A DNA stretch of 64,000 bases from 58-81 sp012729145 (GCA_040770625.1 JAXGIW010000001.1:186001-250000), one strand, 5' to 3'; positions 9,301-17,141 are shown, counted from the stretch's first letter. Notes: generated by a model not told the origin, from the letters alone. Numbers and translations: made by a program.

Positions 9301-9971
9301 GCATTTCATGGGAACTCAATTCCGAAGGTGCAGGAGGGGCTGACCTCGGAAGCCTTGCCCACTGGATCCTGAGACGGTGGGACCTGCGCCCCGAGACACT
9401 TTCCAGGTTCGACCCCCTCGGGGAAGGAGCAGGTCTGGCCACGATCCTTCCGCCGGAACTGAGACCCCCTTGGTCGGACATTTCCAGGATCGGTCCCCTG
9501 ATGGACTGGCTGGGCCGTTTCGCTGCCTCGCCGATCGCCGAAAGGATCAGGCAGGCAAAGGATTGCCTGAAGGAGGTGCCTTTCAGGGTTCGCCTGGAGA
9601 GCGGCACCCTTATGGTGGGCTCTATAGATATCATGTGGAGGGAACATGGGACTATCTTCATCAGGGACTTCAAGACAGGGAAGACCGACGGCGCCCCTGA
9701 AGACCTGTACACCCGCCAGGTGCTTTTTTACTCGGTCGCAGCCCGGAGGCATTTCGGGGATGTCCCGGTCGATCTCGCTCTGATATCATTAAAGGATACC
9801 TCTGAAATACGAATAGAAACTTCGGCTATCGACCTGGAAGGATTGTTGGAAGACATCTCCGCGGCGGCGGCAATGGCCGTATCGGGACCGTTCCCGCCAT
9901 CAAAAGAAAGATGCCCCTTCTGCCCCTGGAAGGGCGGGTGCTTTTTCGGGCAGGATCTTTCCAGGGTATGA
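6384..9971 (+). CDS. addA: ATP-dependent helicase/nuclease subunit A (AddA-like)
   Basis: UvrD-family superfamily 1 helicase with a C-terminal nuclease. Visible motifs: Walker A SAGAGTGKT (~residue 33), Walker B IVDEFQDTNS, GDLQQSIYRFR, motif V TVHSAKGLEFPVV, motif VI LLYVATTRARDSL. The nuclease part has GSIDIMWREHG and IRDFKTGK (~residues 1075-1100). Unusually for AddA there is a Cys at IRYCPNAF (~955) and a C-terminal CPFCPWKGGC, the layout of a 4Fe-4S nuclease, normally a feature of AddB. Start ATG 6384 lies inside the end of addB. At 1195 residues it matches the usual AddA size. It acts on DNA ends in the cytoplasm as a heterodimer with AddB. Confidence 0.92.
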   Translation: MPTDIFRRYLEETACLEPRQIKAVMADDPLVVVSAGAGTGKTLTLAWRFVRLVAANQIPVDRILTITFTEKAALEMRERIRRLMEEVRDGIPELSHLMDDPLSRLEDAYISTIHAFSMRVLTECGLSADVDPGIRVITPPEENAFWQYLERSIDRETTQILAETLGGEWRERADEIFSAEGTADLVNAFGAGAICDAASSAIPLFESRGLDPEALWNWADELPERDSELSTGLLEVYTPEWQNTWETWMKMVLPEAGGPDIFRKDSTKFSARASDFMESWENRPEKSELPRFVMALLDKEGLLGNLAGATGKCMKAVDAASLSVTGESLKDFRNSRIPWVPAAQWIMKGFTGAETRLRSHLLKIIALCWRLFVSAKAARGTLSFDDMIRGARDAVSAEPSFAGKFLHVIVDEFQDTNSIQDELLSALTPPGGTLFLVGDLQQSIYRFRHAEPAIFWRRIREALTQNPDSLISLDVTFRCRQSVMDRVNSLFGHTWREGIARSIKMAFSPLAPPGSRDWWTKRQETTVSPFELVIPDTRDLEEELNTAGIRVAALRILSDRILEAIDKGATVWDSDGAGGFDARPVSFRDFAVLVPTRAFYDQIEQVFIEERGIPTYFEGNRNYFGRGEVRDAVNLLEAAADPDDTLAMSSFLASPLSGLSLEVSAELISRSVSESVSLRKLFSEECPDDAARFEDLRRTGLAAGPSLALAKLLDNISVILSCPAWKRPRLAANLRRAVDMAREYEASMGMSLSGCASYLRYMTVKGIDSKEADTLGDQDDMVRVMTVHSAKGLEFPVVAVAGLEQGLRTRSQGIRLIPSPHLGIAATVFPDGWNPDRDEKPLAGTIHDILETLEAREEKQRLLYVATTRARDSLILLGACPIEGGIPRARKHSWLETVRDWMGIAGGLSLSPVAGSGVSVPIASSIPATTYRGGTVRLPERTGETLERISATAYALIRYCPNAFRMRHRQGLGISWELNSEGAGGADLGSLAHWILRRWDLRPETLSRFDPLGEGAGLATILPPELRPPWSDISRIGPLMDWLGRFAASPIAERIRQAKDCLKEVPFRVRLESGTLMVGSIDIMWREHGTIFIRDFKTGKTDGAPEDLYTRQVLFYSVAARRHFGDVPVDLALISLKDTSEIRIETSAIDLEGLLEDISAAAAMAVSGPFPPSKERCPFCPWKGGCFFGQDLSRV

Positions 9972-10064
9972 ACGGGTTTATTTGTTCGTTTTTTGGTTTT
10001 TTTATTGCAATATCATTTTGTGGACCAGGTCAGGAATTCAGGCAGACGGAAGGATGAGCTGTTT

Positions 10065-10895
10065 ATGCACCCATACCGGAGAACCCTGTTTCCCGCCTTT
10101 ATTGTTTTTTCTGTTTTTTTGTTTTACGGAGCTCTTTCCGCCGAAGAACTACCCTGGATAGAACACCCGGTAAAGCAGGGTGAAACCCTGGAAACCATCG
10201 CAGACAAATACGGCGTGGAGAGTTCATGGATAAAATGGGCTAACGAGCTCAAAGAATGCGAAGTCCCCTTCGAAAAGGAATTTATACTCGTCCCTCGCGA
10301 CAGCAACCTCCTTATTGAAACCCTTGCCGAGGTAAGGGCAAGACGTAACGGTGATACCACCACCGGGTTATACCTTTGCGAAGAGGCCGACACTGAACCC
10401 GTAAAAGCAACCCGGCGCGACGAACCGGTATCGGATTACCCCGGCTTGGATAAACTGCTTGCCCTGGCAAGAACTTCAGTGCCCTCCAACCCATCGGCTC
10501 CATCAAGATCTTCCTCCTTTTCCCTCTTTTGGCCCGTTGAGGGAAAAGTCTTTTCTCGTTTCGGCCCCAGACGTGGAAGATTTCACACGGGCGTAGACAT
10601 ATCAGCCCCGAGGGGCACCCCGGTATACGCGGCCGCGGCCGGCACTGTTGTCCGGGCTGTATGGCGCAGCGGCTTCGGAAGATCGATCCTCATCGACCAC
10701 GGTAATGGTGTTATGACCCGTTACGCCCACTGTGACACGATGATTTGCAAGGCAGGGGAAAAGGTATCGAAGGGTCAGAAGATAGGGACTGTGGGGAGGA
10801 CGGGGAGGACCACTGGTCCCCACTTGCACTTTGAAGTTGTGATCAACGGCAAGCACCAGGATCCCGAAAAACATCTTCCGCCGAAAGGCAATTGA
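10065..10895 (+). CDS. Secreted LysM-M23 peptidoglycan endopeptidase
   Basis: Starts at ATG 10065 after AAGGA, which gives a clean signal peptide (MHPYRRTLFPAFIVFS...ALSAEE); an upstream in-frame start at 9993 would bury it. A LysM-like segment (VKQGETLETIADKYGVESS, ~residues 32-75) for glycan binding is followed by a Ser/Pro linker and a LytM/M23 zinc peptidase domain (~residues 165-270) with HTGVDISAP and HLHFEV, the metal and catalytic His motifs; YAHCD is also present. It probably cuts peptide crosslinks in the periplasm or acts as a regulator of cell-wall hydrolases. It is followed directly by the peroxiredoxin gene, 17 bases away. Confidence 0.9.
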   Translation: MHPYRRTLFPAFIVFSVFLFYGALSAEELPWIEHPVKQGETLETIADKYGVESSWIKWANELKECEVPFEKEFILVPRDSNLLIETLAEVRARRNGDTTTGLYLCEEADTEPVKATRRDEPVSDYPGLDKLLALARTSVPSNPSAPSRSSSFSLFWPVEGKVFSRFGPRRGRFHTGVDISAPRGTPVYAAAAGTVVRAVWRSGFGRSILIDHGNGVMTRYAHCDTMICKAGEKVSKGQKIGTVGRTGRTTGPHLHFEVVINGKHQDPEKHLPPKGN

Positions 10896-10912
10896 AAGGA
10901 GGCTTTACGCAC

Positions 10913-11380
10913 ATGCTTGAGGAAGGGATTAAAGCGCCCGCGTTCTGCCTGAAGGACAGCAACAGCAAGGAGAGATGTATCGAAGAATTCTCCGGAAAGT
11001 GGGTGGTTCTTTACTTCTACCCTAAAGACAATACGAGCGGATGCACCCTGGAAGCCATCGAATTCTCGGCCCTGGAGGATGAATTCCGCGGACTTGGAGC
11101 TGTTGTTATCGGTATAAGCCCGGACACCTGCGAAAGCCATGCCCGCTTCATCGGCAAACACAACCTTACCGTCATTCTCCTTAGCGACCCGGAAAAGAAG
11201 GTCCTTGAGACCTACGGTGCCTGGGGCATGAAGAAAATGTACGGAAGGGAGTCCATGGGTGTGGTCAGGAGCACCTTCCTTTTATCACCCGATGGCAAGG
11301 TTGCAAAAACATGGAAAAAAGTCAAGGCTGAGGGACATGCGGCCAAAGTCCTCGAGGCTCTGAAGGAGTTATCAGCCTAG
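10913..11380 (+). CDS. bcp: Peroxiredoxin, BCP/PrxQ type
   Basis: Thiol peroxidase that reduces hydrogen peroxide and alkyl hydroperoxides using thioredoxin-like donors. The thioredoxin fold is seen in VVLYFYPKDNTSGCTLEA, where Cys is the peroxidatic residue (the usual motif is PGCT, here SGCT) followed by the catalytic-site Glu. No second Cys sits five residues later; a Cys in SPDTCESHARF may act as the resolving one. ATG 10913 has a GAAAGGAGG box; the 155-residue length is typical. A strong terminator follows. In an anaerobe it would serve oxygen defence, perhaps fed by the glutaredoxin and FTR genes at 27401-28211; that link is inference. Confidence 0.9.
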   Translation: MLEEGIKAPAFCLKDSNSKERCIEEFSGKWVVLYFYPKDNTSGCTLEAIEFSALEDEFRGLGAVVIGISPDTCESHARFIGKHNLTVILLSDPEKKVLETYGAWGMKKMYGRESMGVVRSTFLLSPDGKVAKTWKKVKAEGHAAKVLEALKELSA

Positions 11381-11395
11381 TAGACGAAAATGTTC

Positions 11396-11421
11396 AAACC
11401 CCCTCTTTCGAGGGGGTTTTT
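11396..11421 (+). terminator. Rho-independent terminator after bcp
   Basis: AAACCCCCTC (11396-11405), loop TTTC, GAGGGGGTTT (11410-11419), then TT. It closes the M23-peroxiredoxin unit. Confidence 0.92.
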
Positions 11422-11527
11422 CAGCAAAAAGGTCAGGCTTGGTTTAGTTTTTCAAACTCTTTTCAGGCGCAAACATGGCTCTTTCAAGGACTGACATGAT
11501 ATCATTCCGGCAGGGAGGTGATCCCCT

Positions 11528-12169
11528 TTGGACGAGTGGACAAGACCGGACCCTTTCAGGATGGCTCTGCTGACCATCGACATCCAGCGCGAGTTCCAGC
11601 CGGGTTTCCCCTCAGGAAGGCCCGATAACGCAACTGCCGTCCCGGCCGCAGCGGAGGTCACAAGGGCTTTCAGGAACGCCGGTAAGCCGATCATCCATAT
11701 CGTCCGTCTCTACCTTCCAGACGCAAGCAACGCGGACCTCTGCAGAAGGTCCAGGATCCTTTCAGGGCCCCCTATACTGGCCCCGGGCTCGGAGTCAAGC
11801 CAGATAGCCCAGGAGCTGCTTCCTCTCCCTTCGGTCGTTCTCGACCACCATCTACTGCTCTCCGGCGGGGTCCAGGTGATCGGTCCCGCAGAATGGATCA
11901 TCTACAAACCCCGTTTCGGCTCCTTCTATAAAACACCACTGGAAAGGCATCTCGCCGAATTAGGAGTGAACACCATTGTTGTCGTGGGATCCAACTTCCC
12001 TAACTGCCCCAGGACGACCATATACGAGGCAAGCGAGAGAGATCTCCGGATCGTGGCAGTTACCGATGCAATATCACTGCTTGACCACAGGGGCATTTGT
12101 GAACTTGAGGCCATCGGGGTACTGTGTATACCCTTGAAAAAGGCACTGGAACTGCTCTTTCCTCACTAA
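11528..12169 (+). CDS. Isochorismatase-family cysteine hydrolase
   Basis: The Asp-Lys-Cys triad of the family can be placed: Asp in LLTIDIQREF (~residue 17), Lys in IIYKPRFGSF (~127), and Cys in VVGSNFPNCPRTT (~158). Members hydrolyse nicotinamide, N-carbamoyl compounds or isochorismate; the substrate here is not evident. The start is TTG at 11528, set by a near-perfect GGAGGTGAT box six bases upstream. It stands alone between a terminator and the promoter of the gyrB unit. At 213 residues it is normal in length. Cytoplasmic, no signal peptide. Confidence 0.85.
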   Translation: MDEWTRPDPFRMALLTIDIQREFQPGFPSGRPDNATAVPAAAEVTRAFRNAGKPIIHIVRLYLPDASNADLCRRSRILSGPPILAPGSESSQIAQELLPLPSVVLDHHLLLSGGVQVIGPAEWIIYKPRFGSFYKTPLERHLAELGVNTIVVVGSNFPNCPRTTIYEASERDLRIVAVTDAISLLDHRGICELEAIGVLCIPLKKALELLFPH

Positions 12170-12182
12170 ATACCCTCCCTTT

Positions 12183-12191
12183 TGATATAAT
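12183..12191 (+). promoter_or_regulatory. Extended -10 promoter for the RemB-like/gyrB unit
   Basis: TGATATAAT: a consensus TATAAT (12186-12191) with the TG of an extended -10 and no good -35 box. It lies about 40 bases before the first start codon of the unit. Confidence 0.6.
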
Positions 12192-12228
12192 GGTATGGTT
12201 GTGATAATCGCCTTCCAGGAGGGACCCC

Positions 12229-12444
12229 TTGGTGTTTCTTCTCCTTGAGGAAAATATGATGGTGCATATGGGCAGAGTCCTGGCCCTTGTCAGGTTCGAG
12301 GGCGAGACCGCCGTGCTCCTGAGGGATGGCTCTGTGATGGCAACGGGCTTCACGCCGCCGACCCTGGCCAGGAGGTCGGCCCGTTTCGTGGAGAAAGGTA
12401 AAGCATTGGCGCAGTCCCTGCGCCAGGGAGGAAAGATCTTATGA
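12229..12444 (+). CDS. RemB/YaaB-like DUF370 protein upstream of gyrB
   Basis: A 71-residue protein with the shape of the DUF370 family: short strands (MVHMGRVLALVRFEGE, AVLLRDGSVMATGF) then TPPTLARRSARF, matching the SP-x4-TL-x2-R segment of YaaB/RemB, a small DNA-binding regulator of biofilm genes in Bacillus. There too it sits just before gyrB. The start is TTG 12229 or the adjacent GTG 12232, behind CAGGAGGGA. Its stop overlaps the gyrB ATG (ATGA), so the two are coupled. The resemblance is by eye and by position; an unrelated small protein is possible. Confidence 0.6.
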   Translation: MVFLLLEENMMVHMGRVLALVRFEGETAVLLRDGSVMATGFTPPTLARRSARFVEKGKALAQSLRQGGKIL

Positions 12445-14357
12445 CATCAGCATCAGCTTCCGCTTCAAGCCAGTACACAGCAAAGGATATCCAGATACTC
12501 GAGGGGCTCGAGGCCGTCCGCCGGAGACCGGGTATGTACATCGGCGATACGGGGTCCAGGGGCCTTCATCATATAGTCTACGAAGTCGTCGACAACGCCA
12601 TCGACGAAGCCATGGCGGGCTGGTGCTCTAAGATCGAGATCAGGATACATGCCGACGGGCATGTATCCGTCGAGGACAACGGCCGCGGAATACCCACCGA
12701 TCTGCACCCACAGACTGGCAGGCCCGCGGCTGAAGTGGTCCTCACGACCCTCCACGCCGGTGGCAAGTTCGACAAGAAATCCTACCAGGTCAGCGGAGGC
12801 CTTCACGGCGTGGGAGTCTCCGTCGTCAATGCCCTGTCGGAGTGGCTCAACCTGACGGTATGGAGAGAAGGCAAGGAGTGGAGGCAGACATACAGCAAGG
12901 GAAAACCTACCTCTGATCTTTGCTGTGGCGAGCCCACGGACAAGAACGGCACCCTCATTGAATTCATGCCCGACTCCTCCATCTTCGACGAGATAGAGTT
13001 CTCCTGGGAGACCCTGGCTGGAAGGTTCAGGGAGATGGCCTTCCTCAACCCCGGGCTTTCCATCGAATTGAAGGACGAGGTCTCGGAAACAGAGAAGGTC
13101 TTCCACTACGAGGGGGGTATCTCCTCCTTCGTGGAGTATCTTAACAGGGGGAAGAACACCCTCTTTGCTCCGCCGATCGTAATTTCGGGACAGCGCGAAG
13201 GCGTTACAGTCGAGATAGGCATCCAGTACAACGACAGCTACATAGAGAGGGTCTTCGCCTTCGCAAACCTCATCAATACTGTCGAGGGGGGCACTCACGT
13301 ATCGGGCTTCCGGACGGCCCTTACCCGTGCTATCAATGAATCGGCCAGGAGGAACAAGGTCCTGAGGGAAAAGGACCCCAACCTCACCGGCGACGACCTG
13401 AAGGAGGGTCTCACTGCTGTCATCTCGGTAAAGCTCCCGGAGCCGCAGTTCGAGGGGCAGACCAAGACAAAGCTGGGCAACGGAGAGATAAAGGGGATCG
13501 TTGACTCCATATTCTACGACGGGCTCATGGCCGAGATAGACGAGCGTCCCGACATTCTGAAACCCGTCGTAGAGAAAGCCATTAAGGCCCGTCTGGCCAG
13601 GGAGGCCGCCAAGAAGGCGAGGGAGCTGGTAAGGCGCAAGACAGCCCTTGCCGGGCTCGACCTGCCCGGGAAACTGGCCGACTGTTCTAGCCGCAACCCC
13701 GAGGAGTGCGAGATATTCATCGTTGAGGGAGATTCCGCCGGAGGTTCCGCCAAGCAGGGGCGGGACCGCAACTTCCAGGCCATACTCCCCCTTCGGGGAA
13801 AGATACTGAACGTCGAGAAGGCCCGCATCGACAAGGCTCTGGACAACCAGGAGATCCGGACAATTATCCAGGCCCTCGGGGCGGGGGTAGGCGAAGATTT
13901 TAATGTAAATAACATCAGATATAATAAAACTTTCATTATGACCGACGCTGACGTGGATGGGGCCCATATACGCACCCTGCTTTTGACCCTTTTCTACCGC
14001 TTTATGCCCATGCTGATAGAGAGAGGGCACCTCTACGTTGCACAACCGCCCCTCTACAGGGTGCAGGCCGGCAAGGAGATCCACTACTGCTACAGCGAAA
14101 AGGAACTGAAGGCACTGCAGGATAGCATGAAGAGCCGCAAGTTGAGCATACAGCGCTACAAGGGCCTTGGGGAGATGAACCCTGAGCAGTTGTGGGAGAC
14201 CACCATGGACCCGGCGACCCGGACATGCAAAAGGGTGGAGGTCGAGGACGCCGTCTCCGCCGATGAGTACTTCAGCATCCTCATGGGAGACAAGGTCGAG
14301 CCCCGCCGAGAGTTCATCGAGACCCACGCGAAGGAAGTAAGAAATCTGGATGTTTAG
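12441..14357 (+). CDS. gyrB: DNA gyrase subunit B
   Basis: ATPase subunit of gyrase, which introduces negative supercoils with GyrA. The GHKL ATPase is seen in RRRPGMYIGDTGSRGLHH, VVDNAIDEA and GGLHGVGVSVVNALS; the TOPRIM domain in IVEGDSAGGSAKQGRDR, ILPLRGKILNVEKA and IMTDADVDGAHIRTL; the C-terminal tail in QRYKGLGEMNPEQLWETTMD. At 638 residues it is the standard short GyrB. recF and dnaN are not next to it, unlike many dnaA regions. Its start overlaps the preceding RemB-like gene. Heptamer words begin seven bases after the stop. Confidence 0.98.
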   Translation: MTSASASASSQYTAKDIQILEGLEAVRRRPGMYIGDTGSRGLHHIVYEVVDNAIDEAMAGWCSKIEIRIHADGHVSVEDNGRGIPTDLHPQTGRPAAEVVLTTLHAGGKFDKKSYQVSGGLHGVGVSVVNALSEWLNLTVWREGKEWRQTYSKGKPTSDLCCGEPTDKNGTLIEFMPDSSIFDEIEFSWETLAGRFREMAFLNPGLSIELKDEVSETEKVFHYEGGISSFVEYLNRGKNTLFAPPIVISGQREGVTVEIGIQYNDSYIERVFAFANLINTVEGGTHVSGFRTALTRAINESARRNKVLREKDPNLTGDDLKEGLTAVISVKLPEPQFEGQTKTKLGNGEIKGIVDSIFYDGLMAEIDERPDILKPVVEKAIKARLAREAAKKARELVRRKTALAGLDLPGKLADCSSRNPEECEIFIVEGDSAGGSAKQGRDRNFQAILPLRGKILNVEKARIDKALDNQEIRTIIQALGAGVGEDFNVNNIRYNKTFIMTDADVDGAHIRTLLLTLFYRFMPMLIERGHLYVAQPPLYRVQAGKEIHYCYSEKELKALQDSMKSRKLSIQRYKGLGEMNPEQLWETTMDPATRTCKRVEVEDAVSADEYFSILMGDKVEPRREFIETHAKEVRNLDV

Positions 14358-14363
14358 AAATCC

Positions 14364-14470
14364 GTAACTCGTAACCCGGAAAGGCAAAAGAGCAAGGCGG
14401 CATGCTGCAGTCGGCAGGCATCAGGAAAACATGGGAAGAACGAGCGTGGGACGCCAGACGGAAGACGAAA
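14364..14470. repeat. Heptamer-repeat element after gyrB
   Basis: GTAACTC and GTAACCC at 14364-14377, then GGCATCAGG-type lead-in sequence (14412-14446) and 7-bp-spaced CG..AGA words to about 14468. More decayed than the other copies. Confidence 0.6.
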
Positions 14471-14486
14471 AACCAAGGCATCACTT

Positions 14487-14518
14487 GTTATTCCGAGAAG
14501 CCAAGCGACGAGGAATCC
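14487..14518. repeat. Dispersed ATTCCGAG/GAGGAATC element, copy 1
   Basis: A 32-base sequence bounded by ATTCC and GGAAT. It matches the reverse complement of 58303-58334 at 24 of 32 positions, including the run CGACGAGGAATC. Sequences of this type recur in many bacterial genomes as intergenic palindromes. Confidence 0.65.
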
Positions 14519-14612
14519 CGGTCTGGATCCTTAATAAGCAAGAACTTCTCACCACAGACAAGGCACCTTGGCTGGCGTACCGCCAGCCAATGTTAATTCA
14601 AAAATGACATAT

Positions 14613-14653
14613 CAACGACCAGGCCGGGGTTACTAGCCCCGGCCTGGTCGTTG
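14613..14653. terminator. 17-bp perfect hairpin between convergent genes
   Basis: CAACGACCAGGCCGGGG (14613-14629) and CCCCGGCCTGGTCGTTG (14637-14653) pair completely with a 7-base loop. No strong T-run follows on either strand, but the position between two gene 3' ends fits a shared terminator. Confidence 0.65.
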
Positions 14654-14683
14654 GTGGCACAGGTCTTCTGGGAGGTGCTTCTC

Positions 14684-16033
14684 TCAAAAACCCGAGAGTT
14701 CCAAAGAATCCATAGTAGTTATGGTGCCCTCGTGAGAGTAGTAATAAAGCCCGGCGTGCCTCTCGCTCCCATGCGCGGTTATTACGACGAAGGTCATTGT
14801 CTCCAGATCGTTATTATTATCGATCCACGTGCCGGAGTTGACATAAACGGCTTCCTTTCCGTCGTGGGTCTCAGACGGGATCATCCTGGGTTCGTGTGAA
14901 TGGCCAAAGATCACGATCCTCTTGTCGGATCCGGGGTTTTTGAAGTACTGCACGTTCGCCTGCTCGTCGGTCCCCGCCCCCGAGGCCGAATTGACGATAG
15001 CTTCCCTGACAGGAATATTGACTGCCACCCTGTTGAGAGCCTGCCGTTCGTCCCACGTGTCCTGTATCCCTTTGAACAGATTCACTTCGATGTCTCCTCC
15101 GGCCTCCGCCTGAACGGGAATAACGTCGCTCATGGCATAGGTTTCAGTGAATCCGTCGATGTTGGTCCTTATGATCTTCTCTTCGAATCCTTCCTTTATG
15201 GGAAGGGCTTTCATCACTCCGTCCCATACTTTCCAGTAGAGGAACTCAAGGTTCTGGCTTTCTCCCAGAGAATTCGGGGTGACGACCGGCCTGATCTTGC
15301 TGGGCTCGGGCTTGCCTTCAACAACTGAGAGCGTTGCGATACGGGTGAAGAAATACCCCGGAGGCAGGATCGAGCCTGGGGCTATGGACCGGTTCGAAAT
15401 GGGATCCGGCGCACAGAAGAAATTGTAGCGATGGCCGTGCTCGATGGCTATTTCAGGATACTCGGCTGGCGAATAGGTCCCGAGCCCCAGATCCTCGTCG
15501 CGCACTTCGATCATTCCAGGGAAAATGGTCTGGATGCTCTCAGAGGTGACAAGCAGGTCATGATTGCCCGGAACATAGACCACCTTGATCTTGCCATCCC
15601 GGATCATGTCGTTGAAAGAGTCCACCACGTCTCTGTTGTTCGCGGCGACGGACTGCACGAACTCCTTCTGGCTCTTTCCGGCGTAGGTGTCCACGCCGGC
15701 GGGGATGAACCACTCGTCGACCAGGTCGCCTGCGATGACGAGTTCCTTGATGTTCGGAGCGCGCCTAAGTTTCTGAAGAAAGTCGATAAGGGGAGCGCGG
15801 TTCTTTTGAGTCTCCGCATACCGGTCGTCCATCCCCAGGTGGAGGTCGCTGATGACGACGATAACGGAACGCTCGTCGCCAAGCCCCGGAATGCCGCCCT
15901 CATCGAGGGAGAAAGAGTAGCCCGAAAGAGCTTCGGCCGAATTCTGCTCCGGGATGGCGTCCGCGGAGCAATTTGATGCGGTAAACAACAGTGACGACAA
16001 TAGAATAATGCTCATAATAGCCTCTCTTCTCAT
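14684..16033 (-). CDS. Exported calcineurin-like metallophosphoesterase
   Basis: All metal-site motifs of the family are present: VVISDLHLGMDDR, LVIAGDLVDEW, VYVPGNHDLL, EHGHRYNFF and VIFGHSHEPRM, together binding two metal ions. The N-terminus is a signal peptide (IMSIILLSSLLFTASNCSADA); the Cys could be a lipid attachment site, but the -1 Asn makes the lipobox weak. At 449 residues it has a large insert (~180-330) not found in small phosphodiesterases. The start at 16033 or the ATG seven codons in are both reasonable. The substrate is unknown; UDP-sugar, cyclic nucleotide or phospholipid headgroup hydrolysis are possible. It lies downstream of an outer-membrane protein gene on the same strand. 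Confidence 0.85.
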   Translation of the reverse strand: MRREAIMSIILLSSLLFTASNCSADAIPEQNSAEALSGYSFSLDEGGIPGLGDERSVIVVISDLHLGMDDRYAETQKNRAPLIDFLQKLRRAPNIKELVIAGDLVDEWFIPAGVDTYAGKSQKEFVQSVAANNRDVVDSFNDMIRDGKIKVVYVPGNHDLLVTSESIQTIFPGMIEVRDEDLGLGTYSPAEYPEIAIEHGHRYNFFCAPDPISNRSIAPGSILPPGYFFTRIATLSVVEGKPEPSKIRPVVTPNSLGESQNLEFLYWKVWDGVMKALPIKEGFEEKIIRTNIDGFTETYAMSDVIPVQAEAGGDIEVNLFKGIQDTWDERQALNRVAVNIPVREAIVNSASGAGTDEQANVQYFKNPGSDKRIVIFGHSHEPRMIPSETHDGKEAVYVNSGTWIDNNNDLETMTFVVITAHGSERHAGLYYYSHEGTITTMDSLELSGF

Positions 16034-16109
16034 AATGTCCCATTCCCTTTCGTTTGTTATGTGATGATCATGAGTAGAATACCCAAAAAAGGTACCGCTT
16101 GACGCCGCC

Positions 16110-16877
16110 TTACCTCAGTTTCCAGGTGAAGCCTATGAAAACGCCGTCGTTATACGCATCCATTACGAAGCCATTTTTCTCGTAATCGACGTAGAGGTAT
16201 CGGTATCCGACTTCAATGGACGTTCGCTCCGAAAGTTCCCATGACAGATCCACCATGCCTCCCCATGTGAAATTCGACCCAACGCCGAATCCACCCGCAT
16301 CGATCATTGCAACAAGGGTCAAATTCGGTGAAAGCCTAGTCGCGTAGCGGATGCCGACAAAAGGATCCAGCCAGGATTCAGTATCGCTGAAGTGTTCCAG
16401 GGGAATTGAAGCCGTTCTGATCGTCAGTTCGTTTTTCAGATCCCAGTATCTAAAACCGGCGAAAATATGGAGGGAGGACGAATCCCATTCCTTTACGTTT
16501 ACGCCCCAGGCGGCCTGAAGCCGGGTCGTCGTCATTTCGATGTCTGTGAAAAGAGAGTTAGATATCTGCTCGCTGTCTGACATGTCGAGATACATGCCGT
16601 CGAAAAAGAAGTACTGCTTCCCCTTGTGCCCTTGAAAGGTAAGCATCCCCGAGGCGTCCATGTTCGAAAGAATGTCGGAGAAGCCCAGGCTGACACGCGC
16701 CTTATGCCCCTTAACGCCCACAGTTCCGCTAAGGCCGGAAAACCAGACGTATGACGTCGTGGAAAAGGTCCAGTCGGAGGGAACATCGTTTTCTGATGCC
16801 TCGAGGGGCGAAAGCCCGGAAACAGGAAGAAAGATGAGCAAGAGAAGAGACAAAAAAATACGGCTCGTTCGTTTCAT
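16110..16877 (-). CDS. Outer-membrane beta-barrel protein, unknown ligand
   Basis: Start set at the ATG 16877 behind GGGAG, giving a signal peptide (MKRTSRIFLSLLLLIFLPVS...LEAS). The mature ~225 residues alternate hydrophobic and polar positions with frequent Tyr, Trp and Gly (WTFSTTSYVWFSGL, SIEVGYRYLYVDYEKNGF) and end FIGFTWKLR, typical of an 8-10-strand barrel. I cannot assign it to OmpW or another named family. Expressed on the minus strand ahead of the phosphoesterase (76-base gap), possibly as one unit. Confidence 0.75.
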   Translation of the reverse strand: MKRTSRIFLSLLLLIFLPVSGLSPLEASENDVPSDWTFSTTSYVWFSGLSGTVGVKGHKARVSLGFSDILSNMDASGMLTFQGHKGKQYFFFDGMYLDMSDSEQISNSLFTDIEMTTTRLQAAWGVNVKEWDSSSLHIFAGFRYWDLKNELTIRTASIPLEHFSDTESWLDPFVGIRYATRLSPNLTLVAMIDAGGFGVGSNFTWGGMVDLSWELSERTSIEVGYRYLYVDYEKNGFVMDAYNDGVFIGFTWKLR

Positions 16878-17034
16878 AAACATCACTCCCGGCTGGTAAC
16901 CTGTAATCTGGTGCACTATACGCTATTTGCCGCGTTTCGTCCATTTGTTGAAACAGAGGGTATTTTGAGAGAAAACCAGGAAAACCCGATAAGCCCAGAA
17001 ATATGGGTGACTGGATAGGGGGAACCAATGTCAG

Positions 17035-17061
17035 GCCGGGGCGAAGAACCCCGGCTTTTTT
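17035..17061 (+). terminator. GC hairpin with T-run, plus strand, no upstream plus-strand gene
   Basis: GCCGGGG (17035-17041), loop of 7, CCCCGGC (17049-17055), then TTTTTT. On the minus strand it lacks a T-run, so it would stop plus-strand transcription, yet no plus-strand gene ends here. It could serve the minus-strand amidohydrolase poorly, or end a small RNA from 16917-17034. Confidence 0.6.
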
Positions 17062-17141
17062 GCAGAAACGTACGGTCGAGCTTCAGGCGAAGGCAGGAGA
17101 TGAAGGCTGGTACCGGTGGATCCTGGACCGGGAAACCCGAC

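Larger units (their letters stand above)
14358..14683. other. Repeat-filled gap between convergent gyrB and phosphoesterase genes
   Basis: No gene is supported. The stretch holds heptamer words (GTAACTC, GTAACCC at 14364-14377; CGTGGGA, CGCCAGA, CGGAAGA near 14446), a 32-bp dispersed element (14487-14518), a short GGCTGGCG-type palindrome near 14571, and the hairpin at 14613-14653. Confidence 0.75.

Noticed and set aside
12465..14387. A 640-codon open frame on the minus strand opposite gyrB
   Set aside because: It is the shadow of gyrB's codon bias; its translation is Leu/Val/Gly-rich with no motifs, and gyrB on the plus strand is certain.
16997..17061. Riboswitch or signal-recognition RNA near the hairpin at 17035
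   Set aside because: The GGAACCAATGTCAGGCCGG stretch has a partial look of SRP RNA, but the conserved loops and length are missing.
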